DNA of 64,000 bases. It comes from Rotaria sordida (lineage: Eukaryota; Rotifera; Eurotatoria; Philodinida; Philodinidae). Both the position numbers and the translations under genes were made by a program. The notes under the pieces were generated by a model. That model was not told the origin of the DNA. It saw nothing but the letters and a program-made list of their open reading frames with translations, and ran no database searches. Location: the NCBI GenBank assembly GCA_905250125.1, contig CAJNOL010000162.1:1-64000 (forward strand), given 5' to 3'. Shown one piece after another: positions 47,166 to 59,435 of this stretch; the stretch's first letter is position 1; the number at the start of each line of letters is the position of its first letter.

Positions 47166-49425
47166 ATGGATTCCAATAGAATAGGCAATGGAGAAATTTA
47201 TAAACCATCAATTCTTACCGATGCTGTACCATCATCATCAGCAATAATTGGATATTTAATAAATAATCCTATTGACGATTGTCCAACATCATCTGCTCAA
47301 GATAGTGGTTGTTATTCATCGACAGCTGATGAATTACATTTAACGTCGTCACATACAACTAATTCTAATAATGGCGTAAAACATAATAATAATCATCGTC
47401 ATCATCATACAAAACAACGTAAAATGACAACAGATCAAAATATGTTGTATAATAAAAATAATCGATCATCAGGGAATGAAACACTTGATAAAGTCGTAAT
47501 AAATGTAAGCGGTTTACGTTTTGAAACACGTGCATCAACATTACAACGTTATCCTCATACATTACTTGGTGATAAACAACGACGTGCACATTTTTTTGAT
47601 TCAATGAATAATGAATATTTTTTTGAACGACATCGTTCATCATTTGAAGCTGTTCTTTATTTTTATCAAAGTGGTGGACGTCTTGCAAGACCAGAAAATA
47701 TTTCAGCTGAAATATTTTTAGAAGAAATTAAATTTTTTGATCTTGGTATGTTTTTTTTTCTATTCAAATAATAGAACAAAAACAAAAACCAAATCAAAAT
47801 TTTATGATTTTTTTTTTTTTTTGGATTTATTTTAGGTGAAGAAGTACTTAAACGTTATCGAAAACAGGAAGGTTATGTAGAAGAAATTCCTGTTGAACAA
47901 CCAATAAATGAATTTCAACGTTTTGTTTGGGAAATATTTGAATGTCCAGAATCATCAAATATCGCAAGAGTTGTCGCTATTATATCGATTGTCATGATTA
48001 TTGTGTCAATAGCTTCATTTATAATAGAAACACTCCCGTCCATCCGTAATGAACCATCAATGTCACTAGAAAATAATGTAAATAATACACATCAATTTAA
48101 TTCATTACCATCAGGTAATGAAACAAGACTTTTTTGGATATTTTTTATTATTGAAACAATCTGCGTAACATGGTTTTCTTTTGAATTTTTATGTCGATTT
48201 TTGGTAGCGCCGTCCAAATTTGCTTTTATTAAAAATGGTCCCAATATTATTGATGTTGTTTCAATTATACCATATTTTATACAATTAATTGGATTAATTT
48301 ATCAGAAAAAAGATAATAATGTACCGGGATTTTCATCTACACTAACTGTATTAAGGATTGTTAGACTTGTAAGAGTATTTCGAATATTTAAATTATCAAG
48401 ACATTTTAAGGTATGATTTAATTTATTATTAATTTAGATAGAAAAATGAACAAATTAAAAAAAAGAACCATATTCGATTCATTTCTCTAGAACAAAAAAA
48501 AAAATCTAACAATAAAGATTTAATTGATAATGCAGCTGTTGTATTTTTTCGTTGATCTTTGTAATAAGATCTTTTTGATAATCAATTAGAAAAATTTTTT
48601 TGTTAAATGTCTTTCTCTTTTTTTTCTTTTCTCTAGGGTCTACAAGTACTTGCGTTGACATTTTTAGCATCGTGGAAAGAATTACTTCTATTAATGTTTT
48701 TTCTCTTTATTATTGTTATTGTTTTTTCTTCATTTATGTATTTTGTTGAAGCTGATTATTCAAGTTTAACTCCATCAAGAGCACCACCAAATAATATGCC
48801 ATCAACATCAATATCATGTCCTCCATCTACAAATTGTCTTTCAACATATGATCAACATATTGCTCCAACACAAACGAACAATCAGTTTGCATCCATTCCT
48901 GATTCATTTTGGTTTTCTATAATAACAATGACAACTGTTGGTTATGGTGATTATGTTCCACGTACAACATTAGGAAAAGTTATTGGTGCAGCATGTGCTA
49001 TAACAGGTGTATTAACAATAGCATTACCTGTACCAATAATTGTATCAAATTTTACATATTTTTATCAACGACAAATGGAAGATAATGAACGACAATATCA
49101 AGCAAGACAAAAAGTACATGCAGCTAATCAATTAGCTTTAGAAAAACGTCATTTACATCCATTAAATGATAAAGATTATGGACCTGAACTTAATGAATGG
49201 GAAACAATAATAAATGAACCTGATTATTCAGATTATCGAGATATAACACATGCTGTTGCAAAAAAATTAGTAAATAATGCTTATTTTAAAGCATTTCGTG
49301 GTTCAAAAAAAATGACACCAGCATTACGTTATCAAAATTTACCACCATCAACAACACCATATCAAATAACAAATAGAATTTATCAACTAGCTGATGATAA
49401 AAAGGAAACGGATATTTTACAATAA
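47166..49425 (+). CDS. KCNA: Shaker-type (Kv1) voltage-gated potassium channel
   Basis: Pore-forming alpha subunit of a delayed-rectifier or A-type K+ channel in excitable membranes. Exons: 47166-47745, 47836-48410, 48637-49425; 647 aa. Residues ~108-225 are the T1 tetramerisation domain ([44 protein letters not shown]). S1 ~237-258, S2 ~291-313, S3 ~331-350. S4 ~364-385 keeps all six basic positions ([19 protein letters not shown]). S5 ~399-421, filter TVGYGD 485-490, S6 with PVPIIVSNF 516-524. The N-terminus is long, Ser/Asn/His-rich and low-complexity, with no obvious inactivation ball. Odd points: a ~37-residue insertion in the S5-pore turret, YVP after the filter instead of MTP, an altered S4-S5 linker, and a C-terminus ETDILQ where Kv1 channels usually end ETDV. 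AATAAA at 49689 is a likely polyadenylation signal. Confidence 0.95.
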
Positions 49426-49749
49426 ATTTTCTATTTTTTAAAGCAACGAATATTTTTTTTCTTTTGTCCATATATATATATATATATATATCTATATATA
49501 CGTAACAAAAAAAAAATTCACGATATTTTGACGTGTGATGTTTTGTTCGTGATTTTTGTTTTTATAATATAATATGAGTGTTATTGTTTATTCTCAATGA
49601 AATATCCCGATGATTGAGTGTATTTGTTTCAATCTGCTGAGATATAGTAAATGTAATTGTATCAATACTTAGTTCATAACTTATTGTCAATAAAACTTAT
49701 CATCGTTCAAGGTTATTCTTTTTTAAAGAGAAACAGAAACTAGCAGGGG
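49426..49749. other. 3' UTR region of the channel gene
   Basis: Contains a TA microsatellite (about 49471-49500) and AATAAA at 49689-49694, 264 bases after the stop codon, the likely polyadenylation signal. The foldback element begins directly after. Confidence 0.55.
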
Positions 49750-51224
49750 GTCGTTAAGTGATAGAAACAATCGCCCTCTGAAAGTTGAATTTCTTATTAC
49801 GCAAATAGTTAATTAAGAGATCAGGAATTAATTACAGTTCGAATTAGACTTTATTCCAGCTGTGCGCGACTGACTCAAAACTCGATATGATCGATCTCCT
49901 ATAGTGTTATGCAATGCAGTGTTTATATGGACGGTTTATCTCCCTGTCTCCTTCAGCTCATTTAATTTGATTTATATATCAAATGAAAGTTCTTTCTTTT
50001 ATCTATCGAATGACATGTACAAATATGACAAAATATTTTTTTTTCCTTTTAGATGAGATTGTTTGCTTATATGTACAGTATGAAGACACAAAGATAACAC
50101 TCCTCCGCTTTTGAATTGTAAAAGCAACAATCCACTTTGATTTATATATCATTCGATAGGATCTTTAAAGCTTTATAAAATGATACTTTAGCGTTGAGCT
50201 TAATTTATGGGCACGACATTTTAATCAAATGCACAATGTTCGTGAGTACTCAAAGTTGTCCTTTTTTTACTGATATTTGATAGATTTTGGTCAGAATAAT
50301 TAGGATTTCTGTCAAAATAAATGATATATTTGTAAGCAGCATAAAAATTTCATCAATAAATTCAATTCTGGTCCCCTTAATGTTATGTTGAAAAATAAAG
50401 TCAATTCAAAACATCGTTTTTATTATTTATTTATCGATCGCTTTGAATTTTTCTAGGTCTTTAAAAATTTAAGAGTGATTCTTTATAGTCAAACTGACGT
50501 TGTGATTGACTTGATTTTTCGACATAATCCTGAGGAAGAATAGATCTGAATTTTTTGACGAAAGAAAAAAAGTTGTCGAGCGATTTTGAGACACATATAG
50601 ATCGACACAGTTTTTTATGCTGCTTACAAATATATCATTTGTTTTGACAGAAATCCTAATTATTCTGACCAAAATCTATCAAATATCAATAAAAAAGGGA
50701 CAACTTCGAGCACTCACAAACATTGTGGATTTGATTAAAATGTCGTGTCAATAAATTAAACTCAACGCTAAAGTATCATTTTGTAAAACTCTGAAGATCC
50801 TATCGAATGATATATAAATCAAAGTGAGTTGCTGCTTTCACAACTCAACAGCGAAGGGGTGCTGTCTTCGCGTCTTCATATTGTACATTACAAGCAAACA
50901 GTCTTATCTAAAAGAAAAACAGGAAAAAAAATAATATTTTGTCATATTTGTACATGTCATTCGATAGAGAAAGGAAAGAACTTTCATTTGATATATAAAT
51001 CAAATTAAATGAGCTGAAGAAGCCAGGGAGATAAACCGTCCATATAAACACTGCATTGCATAGCACTATAGGGGATCGATAATATCGAATTTTAAGTCAG
51101 TCGCGCACAGCTAGAATGAAGCCTAATTCGAACGGCAATCGATTCCTGATCTCATAATTAACTATTTGCGTAATAATAAACTCAACTCCAAGAGAGAAGA
51201 GGGTAAATATCATCGCTTAACGAC
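49750..51224. mobile_element. large foldback element with ~600-bp inverted arms
   Basis: The left arm (49750-50347) and right arm (about 50622-51224) are inverted copies of each other, roughly 85-90% identical by eye, around a ~275-bp centre. Ends are GTCGTTAAGTGATAGAAAC and the inverse of GTCGTTAAGCGATGATAT. Shared landmarks include GTCGCGCACAGCT-type and GGACGGTTTATCTCCCTG-type segments and AAAGTATCATTTT. No long open frame is present and no flanking duplication is obvious. The arms account for most of the element, so it is a foldback or long-TIR non-autonomous DNA element of unknown superfamily. Confidence 0.85.
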
Positions 51225-51491
51225 TTTCTTTCCTTTGAATTTTGTCTATGTCCTAGTGTGTAAACAAAAATACAGATTTCTTTGATCATTTATCCGAAAT
51301 TAAAATATGAAATTAATGATTGTATTGTTCTTGACAAACAATTGTTTGGATAGTTAAACAAAATTTTTGTGCTCAATTCTTCGATTACTCTAATTTCGAT
51401 TCACCTCATAATTCGAATTCTTACTTAGAAGTTTTGATAACAATGAAAACATAAAATAAAAAAAGTAGTACAAGTGCGTAGATCTTTTGAT

Positions 51492-51677
51492 TAGTGGTGT
51501 AACCATCAAAAAAGTTGTAGGAGGGAAAAGAACTCAGCATCCTTGAGTATGTCTATAGAGACGGTGAAAGCCCACTAGCAGTGCTTCCGAAAGGAACTGA
51601 AGCTTCCTTTTGAGGGGAAGTCAACCATTTACAGTGAGAAGTTGAATCCCACCTAGGTCCGTTTAGTCACATCACTG
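51492..51677. mobile_element. hAT-type MITE with perfect 8-bp target duplication
   Basis: This 186-bp element has ends TAGTGGTGTAAC and the inverse of CAGTGATGTGAC, and is bounded by CTTTTGAT on both sides (51484-51491 and 51678-51685). Eight-base duplications and YAGTGGTGTAAC-style termini are characteristic of hAT elements. The interior is clearly G+C-richer than the flanks and non-coding. The perfect duplication suggests a fairly recent insertion. Confidence 0.85.
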
Positions 51678-51685
51678 CTTTTGAT

Positions 51686-54067
51686 AGTATATTCAAAATA
51701 GAAAAAATATCATTTCTTCATACATCAAAGTAAATTTGTACATAACTAATAGTGATCGTAGAAATGAACAAAAAGACACGTATGAATGATATAGAAATTA
51801 TAAAAGAGACAATCATAAGGCATGTGCCTTTGCCTTCAGATAGTTACTTTTCTTAACAAAAAAATATCAACGTAAATTAGAGTCTGGAGGTGATTGAAAT
51901 TTTTATGCTTGAAGTCAATATGTTCTCAAATTTTGACATGAAAAACTTCTGCGTAGTGTAAATCTAAGATGAACAAAATCTTTAAAACATAGATTGAAGC
52001 AAATCACTTTACGAGTCTCTCTTGAAACTTGACGAATTAATTTTTATTTTGGCTATCAAAGTTAACATTGAAAGTTAAAACAATGTGCCTTCTTATTGGT
52101 AATAACTATATTAGCCCATTGATATCAGTTTACTTTGAAATTTCGATTACTTTCATGACCAATAACAGATATACAAGACTTGCAAATTAACATCGATATC
52201 AGTTATTCAATCAGATCCATATTTGCTTCTCAATTGAAGACTGAATGGAATCTTCATAAATGTTCATAAATTTGACAGATCTAATGAAATTCACCGTTCT
52301 AATCGAACTTTTCTTGCCATTAAAATGCAGAACATAGAATTTGAATATGATCAGCTATCATATGACGAGGAAAGTCATAGTTGTGAATAAATAAAAAAGA
52401 AACAACAAGAAATGGTACGTTTGACTGTTGCTGTAGACGAATTCCCATACAAACCAGTTGTGCACATATATAATATATTAACACATCTTCAATAGAGTTG
52501 GATCCGGACTGGTCAATTTTTTATCAATTTTTGGGATATTGAAACTAGTCTTTTTTTTGCTCATTTTAAGCGATTTTCATCGCTTGACAATCTCTAACTG
52601 ACAAATTTCTAGTAATGATCAAAGTCTCAACTCTGAATATGCAGTTCATAGGTTCCTATCGTACGATAAGGATTTCAAATTATGCTGAATAAATTTATTA
52701 TAGTTACGAAAAGTTAGCCAAATATTAGAGCTTAAATTCCGTCTAAACTAGAGATTTTTTATCTCAAAATGTCGAGCTCACTTTTCTCTGGACTAGTTTT
52801 ATTCAACTGTCCGAAACTCTCAATGACTAGTAGTTTCCTGTTCATACTTTCATTGCAAAAATATTAGAAAATATTCCATTCTGTTGTGAAAGTTATGGCA
52901 ATTTCTAGTCTCATCATACAACTGTAAACATATCTTAGGCATTGAAGAAACACAAAAAAAAATGAATTTGAGTGTAAAAATCGAACTTTGTAGTTAAATA
53001 AACTTTTTTTCGAAATAAGTAGCTAGTTAACTGATATATTAAACCGGCTGATTCGGTCGTGTTGAAAACAATTCAAATACTTTAAGTCTGATCATCAATA
53101 GTTGTTCCATAGAGTATTAATTATAAGAATGTATAAAACTTATTTTTATTTTTCCAAATGGAAGACCACCGATCTTACTCAATCGAGGTATATCAATACT
53201 ATCATGTAACAAGAATCAAATATTATTACTATAGTATTTCTCACTCTTTTTAACATAATCTTATACGACTTATAGATTATCTACAAACGAATAATAAACA
53301 TACATTCAAACTATGAACTATTATCTTTTAATCATTTGATTTAAGCAATGTGTTTTGAAACTTAGTATAAATTAATTTTTTTAAACTCTTCTATGGAACA
53401 CTTGTCTGAGTCTTCAAACTGTTTACAATAAAATCGTTGCAATCATAAACAGAGAAAAGCGACCATTATATATAGAACCGTCAGTAAAATCTTTATATAT
53501 TATTTTCATATATTTATTTCTTGTTTAAAATCCAAAAACGACATATTATATTGATACTTAAGAATATTATTCATCCATAATTACTAGCATAAAATGCTAT
53601 TTGTTTGATTGCAAAGGGAATAAACAAAACGTTGTATATGCAAAAACATAGCATTTCAAATCTAGATGTCGCTTGAATGTTTGATTTTATTCTTTTTATA
53701 AATTTATTTTTATTTTTTTAAAATTGTCACTTAAAAAAACCTTTTCTAATCATTTTAATTTTTTAAAAAACTAATTTAATATTTTGATATTGCATAAAAA
53801 TAGTTGTATCACTTAGTAACATTTGTTCTATTGACACTATTAATGGTAACAAAAACTATCGAATTAGTAAATTGATTTGAGAGAAATTTAAAACGAATCA
53901 TTTCATTTTTTTTTTTCTTTCAATATTTAATCATGATCCATATTAATTCAATTTTATGATTTACAAAATTCGTTTTTTTTTCTTTTATTATTTCTCGTTT
54001 AAATGTATCAATAAAATTTTCTATTCTTCTACATCTATCTAATTGGATATATTTAAAAAAAAAAACA
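51686..54067. other. upstream region of the KIF24-type gene
   Basis: A 2.4-kb A+T-rich stretch without supported genes. Around 52500-52830 GGACTGGTCAA...GAAACTAGTC and GGACTAGTTTTATTCAAC...GACTAGTAG look loosely inverted, perhaps an old element, but pairing is weak. The ATG at 54068 follows a run of A. Confidence 0.45.
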
Positions 54068-57000
54068 ATGACAAAATGTCTTTTGAAGGCTTTAAAAGCC
54101 GTTGACCTCGACCAACATGTTGGATTATTTCGTTCACTTGGTTATGATTCAGCTGGTGCATTAGCACATTTTCGTGCCGAACATTTTGAAAAATTGAATT
54201 TTAACGAACAAGAATTACTTCGTCTTATTGCTTTACTTGATGTTCTAAAGGAAGCAACACGTGAAGGAAAAATTTGTCCACATTATTTTAATTCAACTAA
54301 AACAAATAAACAACAAACAACAATCAAATCTATTCCTATACGAGCTAGTTGGAATGATGAAACTATTCAACAACGAAATTCTCAATCAAAAATAAAAAAA
54401 CAATCAATTGAAAATTTAAGACCAAAACGATCAATAAGTTCAATAGGAATGACTGGACGTTCATCATCAGCATCAATGGCAACAACAAAATTAATTAAAA
54501 ATCATTCCAATGAAGTTATTTTACAAAGACCATCAACAGTTCTTAGTCGACAACATTCAATTATATCAACAAAAAATAATCATCAACGATATTTAAAACC
54601 AAAATCATTTTTAAATCGACCAACAATTCAACATGTTAAAGTAAGAAATTTTTAATAGATGGTAATATAACTGAAAAAGATCTATAAATAGAACAGAATT
54701 AAAAAATTAAGACTAAATATATATAGAAACTGTTGTTTTAATCTATATTTCAATCATCAGATTTATATAGTATTTATTTCATTTTTTAATTTATACCTGA
54801 GAAGATTAAATTCTTGAGAAAGAATTTTTGAAAGTAGCTGAATGTTTCTCGTTGATTTGTACTAATAGTCATGACTAAAGAAACATAGTTCTCTTTAAGA
54901 TGTTCTTTCTTGATATAGCGAAGAAGATCTTTTTTGTGAATTGAATTTTCGTTATTATAACGTAGAAATGCGTTTAATTAATAGTTAATAATTCAAATTA
55001 CACTAGAAGGAGTGTTCAACCATTATTTACGAATGAAGATTCTCGCAGTTTGAATTATCGTTCGAGCTAATACTTTTCTCTACAAGCGGACTCATCGAAG
55101 ACTAAAAGGGTCTTTTCTTCATGCATTACCTTTCTCGAGTTATTGTTGTTTTATTGAATTTTTATACCTCTGGCAACATACTCATGAAAAGCTCACATGA
55201 AAGTATTACGAACTGAAATATTACGTATACAAACATCTCGTGATTCTTTGAATGTCCTAAAGGTTTCAGTTCAAACGAATGTATTCATTTTGAGATGTAG
55301 CATATTGAAGATAGTCAGTATTCTAATCTCTCTTGATGCTATATGCTCTTATTGAATATTCAATATCTCAAAAAGAATATCATTTTTTTCAACTAAAACT
55401 TTTAAATATTTTAAGGACAATGTATACGTAAAATTCCAGTTCGAAATGTTGCCATTTGAGTGTTTTTATGAATATTTGACTAGAGATATAAAATTCAGTA
55501 AAACGATAATAACTTGAAGAGGGTAGTGCACATCGAAGCAAAATCTTCTAGGCTTCTACTAGTCTCATTGAATTCCATTTCTGGAGAAGATATCAGAATG
55601 ATGACGCGATTCAACGTTAGACATGAACAGAGCGAGTTATTTAAGCATAGTAACAGAGAGAAGAATTACGCTATTTTCTCTGTTGATTATGGGTAATACT
55701 TATGTAGAATCTATATGATAGTGAATTTTTCGTGCAGACTGATGGCTTAATGTCATTGATACTTTCAAAGTCGATCGAGCTTTGATAACTTCATATTTTT
55801 TGTTTACACTCCTCAATTATTTGAAAAGAAGAGTTGTCAGCCGAAATTTCTAATTTCGTATGACGTTTTAATGGGTAATATTTTGAGTCATTGTAAGAAA
55901 ATTTTAAAACAAATATTAGCACATTAGATATCTCTATTCGTACATCGGTTTTTTTTTTTTATAAAATTGTAAGAAATGCATGACATCTCAACTGAATCGG
56001 AAACTTTCATTTTCATTTTCTTTAATTATTTATTATCTACACTTGATGACATTTGTTAATTAACTAGGTTAAATCATATAATTACGGTATTCCAAGCAAT
56101 AAACGTTCAAGAAATATTTCCTATCGTGCTAATTATCAATTTTCATCAAATATTCATCATAATTCAATATTTGTTTCATCTTCACATAATACAAATGATA
56201 TAATCTCATATGGTAAACCAGCTGAAATCTATGTTTATGCTCGAAAACGACCATTATTATCAACGGAATCTAATTTTCAAGATACAATAACTGTACTAGA
56301 TAATAAACATATTATTATTTCAGAAAATAAAGCAAATCTTGATTGTACACCATTACTTAAAAAAGTATTTCTATTTTTAAGATAAAAAAAAAAATGAATT
56401 TTTGTTTATCATTGAGCTGTGCTTTTTTTTTTAAATAGACAGAATTTGAATTTGATCAAGTATTTGGATCTGATGCATCAAATAAACATATATTTGAATC
56501 TACTGTATTACCATTTATATCAACAAATCATCGTCATAATTTAACATATATTTGTTTTGGTCAAACAGGATCTGGTTTGTTATTATATAAAATTTTTTTT
56601 TTTTAAAGTCTATTGAAATTTTTTTTTTGTGTTTTAGGTAAAAGTCATACAATATTTGGTAGTAAGAATAGTGATGGTTTATTAATTTATTGTACACAAT
56701 TACTTTTACAAGAGATTAATTTTGAAAATAAACTTATTTGTTCATTTTATGAAATATATAATAATCAAGTTTATGATTTAGTTAATACTGGAAAAAGGTT
56801 TGATTTCTTTTTCTAAAAGAAAAATTTCAATTTTTTTTTTTTTTTTGAAAATAAATTATCTAGATTATTTGTACGTGAAGATGGTGAACATCATGTTAAT
56901 GTAATTGGTGCAACTGAAATTATATTAAAAACTTTAGATAATTTACGTTGTGTTATTGATGATGGTTTAACAAGAAGACATCATGGAAAAAGTGCATTTA

Positions 57001-59398
57001 ATTCTAATTCATCACGATCACATGCTGTTTTTCAAATAATATTAAAAAATAATTATGATTCATCGGAAAGTTTTAGGTAAATTATTAATTGATAGATTTA
57101 TTTACAAAAAAAAAAAGAAAGAAAAAAAGTCAATTAAGTATGAAAATATTTATGACCTTGTTATTTCAACTCCAGGGAAGTAACTATTTATTCTGTTAGA
57201 TGATGTCTGAAGGAATCCTACAGTGTCTATCAAAGAAATATGAGAATGAAGGACGAATTTTTCTCAATATATTTTAAAACGTTTTTTTTTTTTGTGAATT
57301 ATTATAGAGTTTGAAGGTTAATGAAAACTATTATACTCTTAAATTTTGATTGTTCCTTTAAACGAGAATATATAAAATTTTGTCTCAATGGGTTGATTTC
57401 CTAAAGCAAATATGATTTGTATCATTTGACTTGCATATATATATTGTTATAATTAGAAATTAAATTGTATTATAAACGAAATTTTTTTTTCGTCAATATG
57501 ATATATTAAATGAATGAAGCATTATATGTAATGTAATAAATCGAAGTTTAAATAGAAATATGATGAGCAATTTTTTTTTTTCAAACAAGAATCATAAAAT
57601 CTTTTAGAGTATAAAATCTAATCTATAGATATGTGTAGAATCATTCTTTTTATGAAATTCTAACGTTATTAATGTATCTAAGTTTATTAATAGTCGACGA
57701 ATAACTTTTTACATACAATCAAAATAAGAATGAAAATCTTTTTGGGAACAATGATTACATAACGGGAGATCGGAAAGTTTTTACACATCGTGTTTGTTCA
57801 CTTTTAATCCATTAGAAAATATTTCCGACAAGTCAAAAGTTATGAATTAGAACTAGAATTTTGTCCTCTTTTCGAATATGGATCTAGAGATTTCATCTCA
57901 ATTTTTGTTCAACCAGTAGTGAAATAATCTCTGAAAAGCCCAAAAACAATTAGTAGTTTGGAGAGAAAACTTTTGTATTTTTATAATTCCAATTCAAAAT
58001 TAAAAATTGGGATCTTTATGTACAGATCGACTTGTAGATCAGAAGTTACTCTACAAGATGTACTATTTCAATCCTTTTGTTTTTCGTCAAGGCATTACAA
58101 GCTTCATTTTTTCTAAATACTTATTTTTAAAAAATCGGCAACTGATTCATTTTGAAAGGAGCTTTTAATAAAATGCTTGTAGCTTTCCTTCAGTAAAAGG
58201 TACAGCTTAGCTCAATGTCACATTTTGTTGAGAAATGTCTGATCTACAAAACGATCAATTGTGACAATTTTTAGCATGTTCGAAAAGAGACTTATAGGAT
58301 AAACAAAAATCTGTTGATTCATCATGAAAAACAATTTTTCAGGTATTTCATCTTAAATCAAAATAGACACAACATTCCTAAGTTCATATTCAAATTCTGG
58401 TCGCAATCTATACTGAAATACTTTCAAATAAGCCAAAAAGAACAAACATGCTCATCAGAGATACCGACCGTTCAAATTAATTTTTTGGACTTTTCAAAGA
58501 TTATTTCGCTACTCTCAAAGAAAAACTCAAAACAAAATTTCCAAGTTCATATTCAAAATAAGAACCATAATTCATAGCTTTTGATACTTTCTAGTGAGTT
58601 AAAAGTGAATAAACATCTTGTCGAAAAATTTTCCGATCATCCGTTATAAGAAAAACAAAATTTATCGAATAGATTTCGTTGAATGTGAAGAAGAAGAAGA
58701 TGCAGATTATGAAAAAAAAAAATATTTTCTTTCAATCTTTACTATTGAAAATATCTCCGCATAACATCTAATATATTGTTAAATTCATTAAATTTGAATG
58801 TTTGTTTGTTTTTTTTATAAAAAACTCTTACTAAACTTTTTTAAAATTTCAATATAAAAAGATTAATTCTTGTTTTTTCTTCTTAGACTTATATTCATCG
58901 ATTTGGCAGGTAGTGAACGTGCAACAGATGCTCAAAATAATCAACGACAAACTCGTCGTGAAGGTGCACAAATTAATTGGTCATTATTAGCATTAAAAGA
59001 ATGTATTCGTTCAATGGATATGACACATTCTCATGCACCATTTCGACAAAGTAAATTAACACATATTTTACGTGATTCACTTATTGGTACAAAAACACGT
59101 ACATGTCTTATGGCAAATGTATCTCCACCTGATGATTGTTGTCAATGTTCATTAAATACTCTTCAATATGCATCACGTATTCGTGATATTAGTATTCGTC
59201 ATCGACATCGATCAATGACAATGACAAATATTCAAATGAGTTATTTTGATGATAGTTTAAAAGAAGAAGAAAAAGAAGAAATTCTTCAAGAAAAACCACA
59301 ACGAACATTTAAACCAGCAACAGCATCAACACCAGTTCATCGACTTATTTCATCAGTTGATCAACATATTTATGTGTCAACAAATCAAATAGGTTTGA

Positions 59399-59435
<37 letters not shown>

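Noticed and set aside
52480-52830. Possible inverted pair around GACTGGTCAA and GACTAGTCAT
   Set aside because: Only short, interrupted matches; no ends or target duplication could be defined.
58314-58577. 87-residue plus-strand frame in KIF24 intron 5
   Set aside because: It falls in the arm of the TA-flanked foldback, has no motif, and the kinesin protein is continuous without it.
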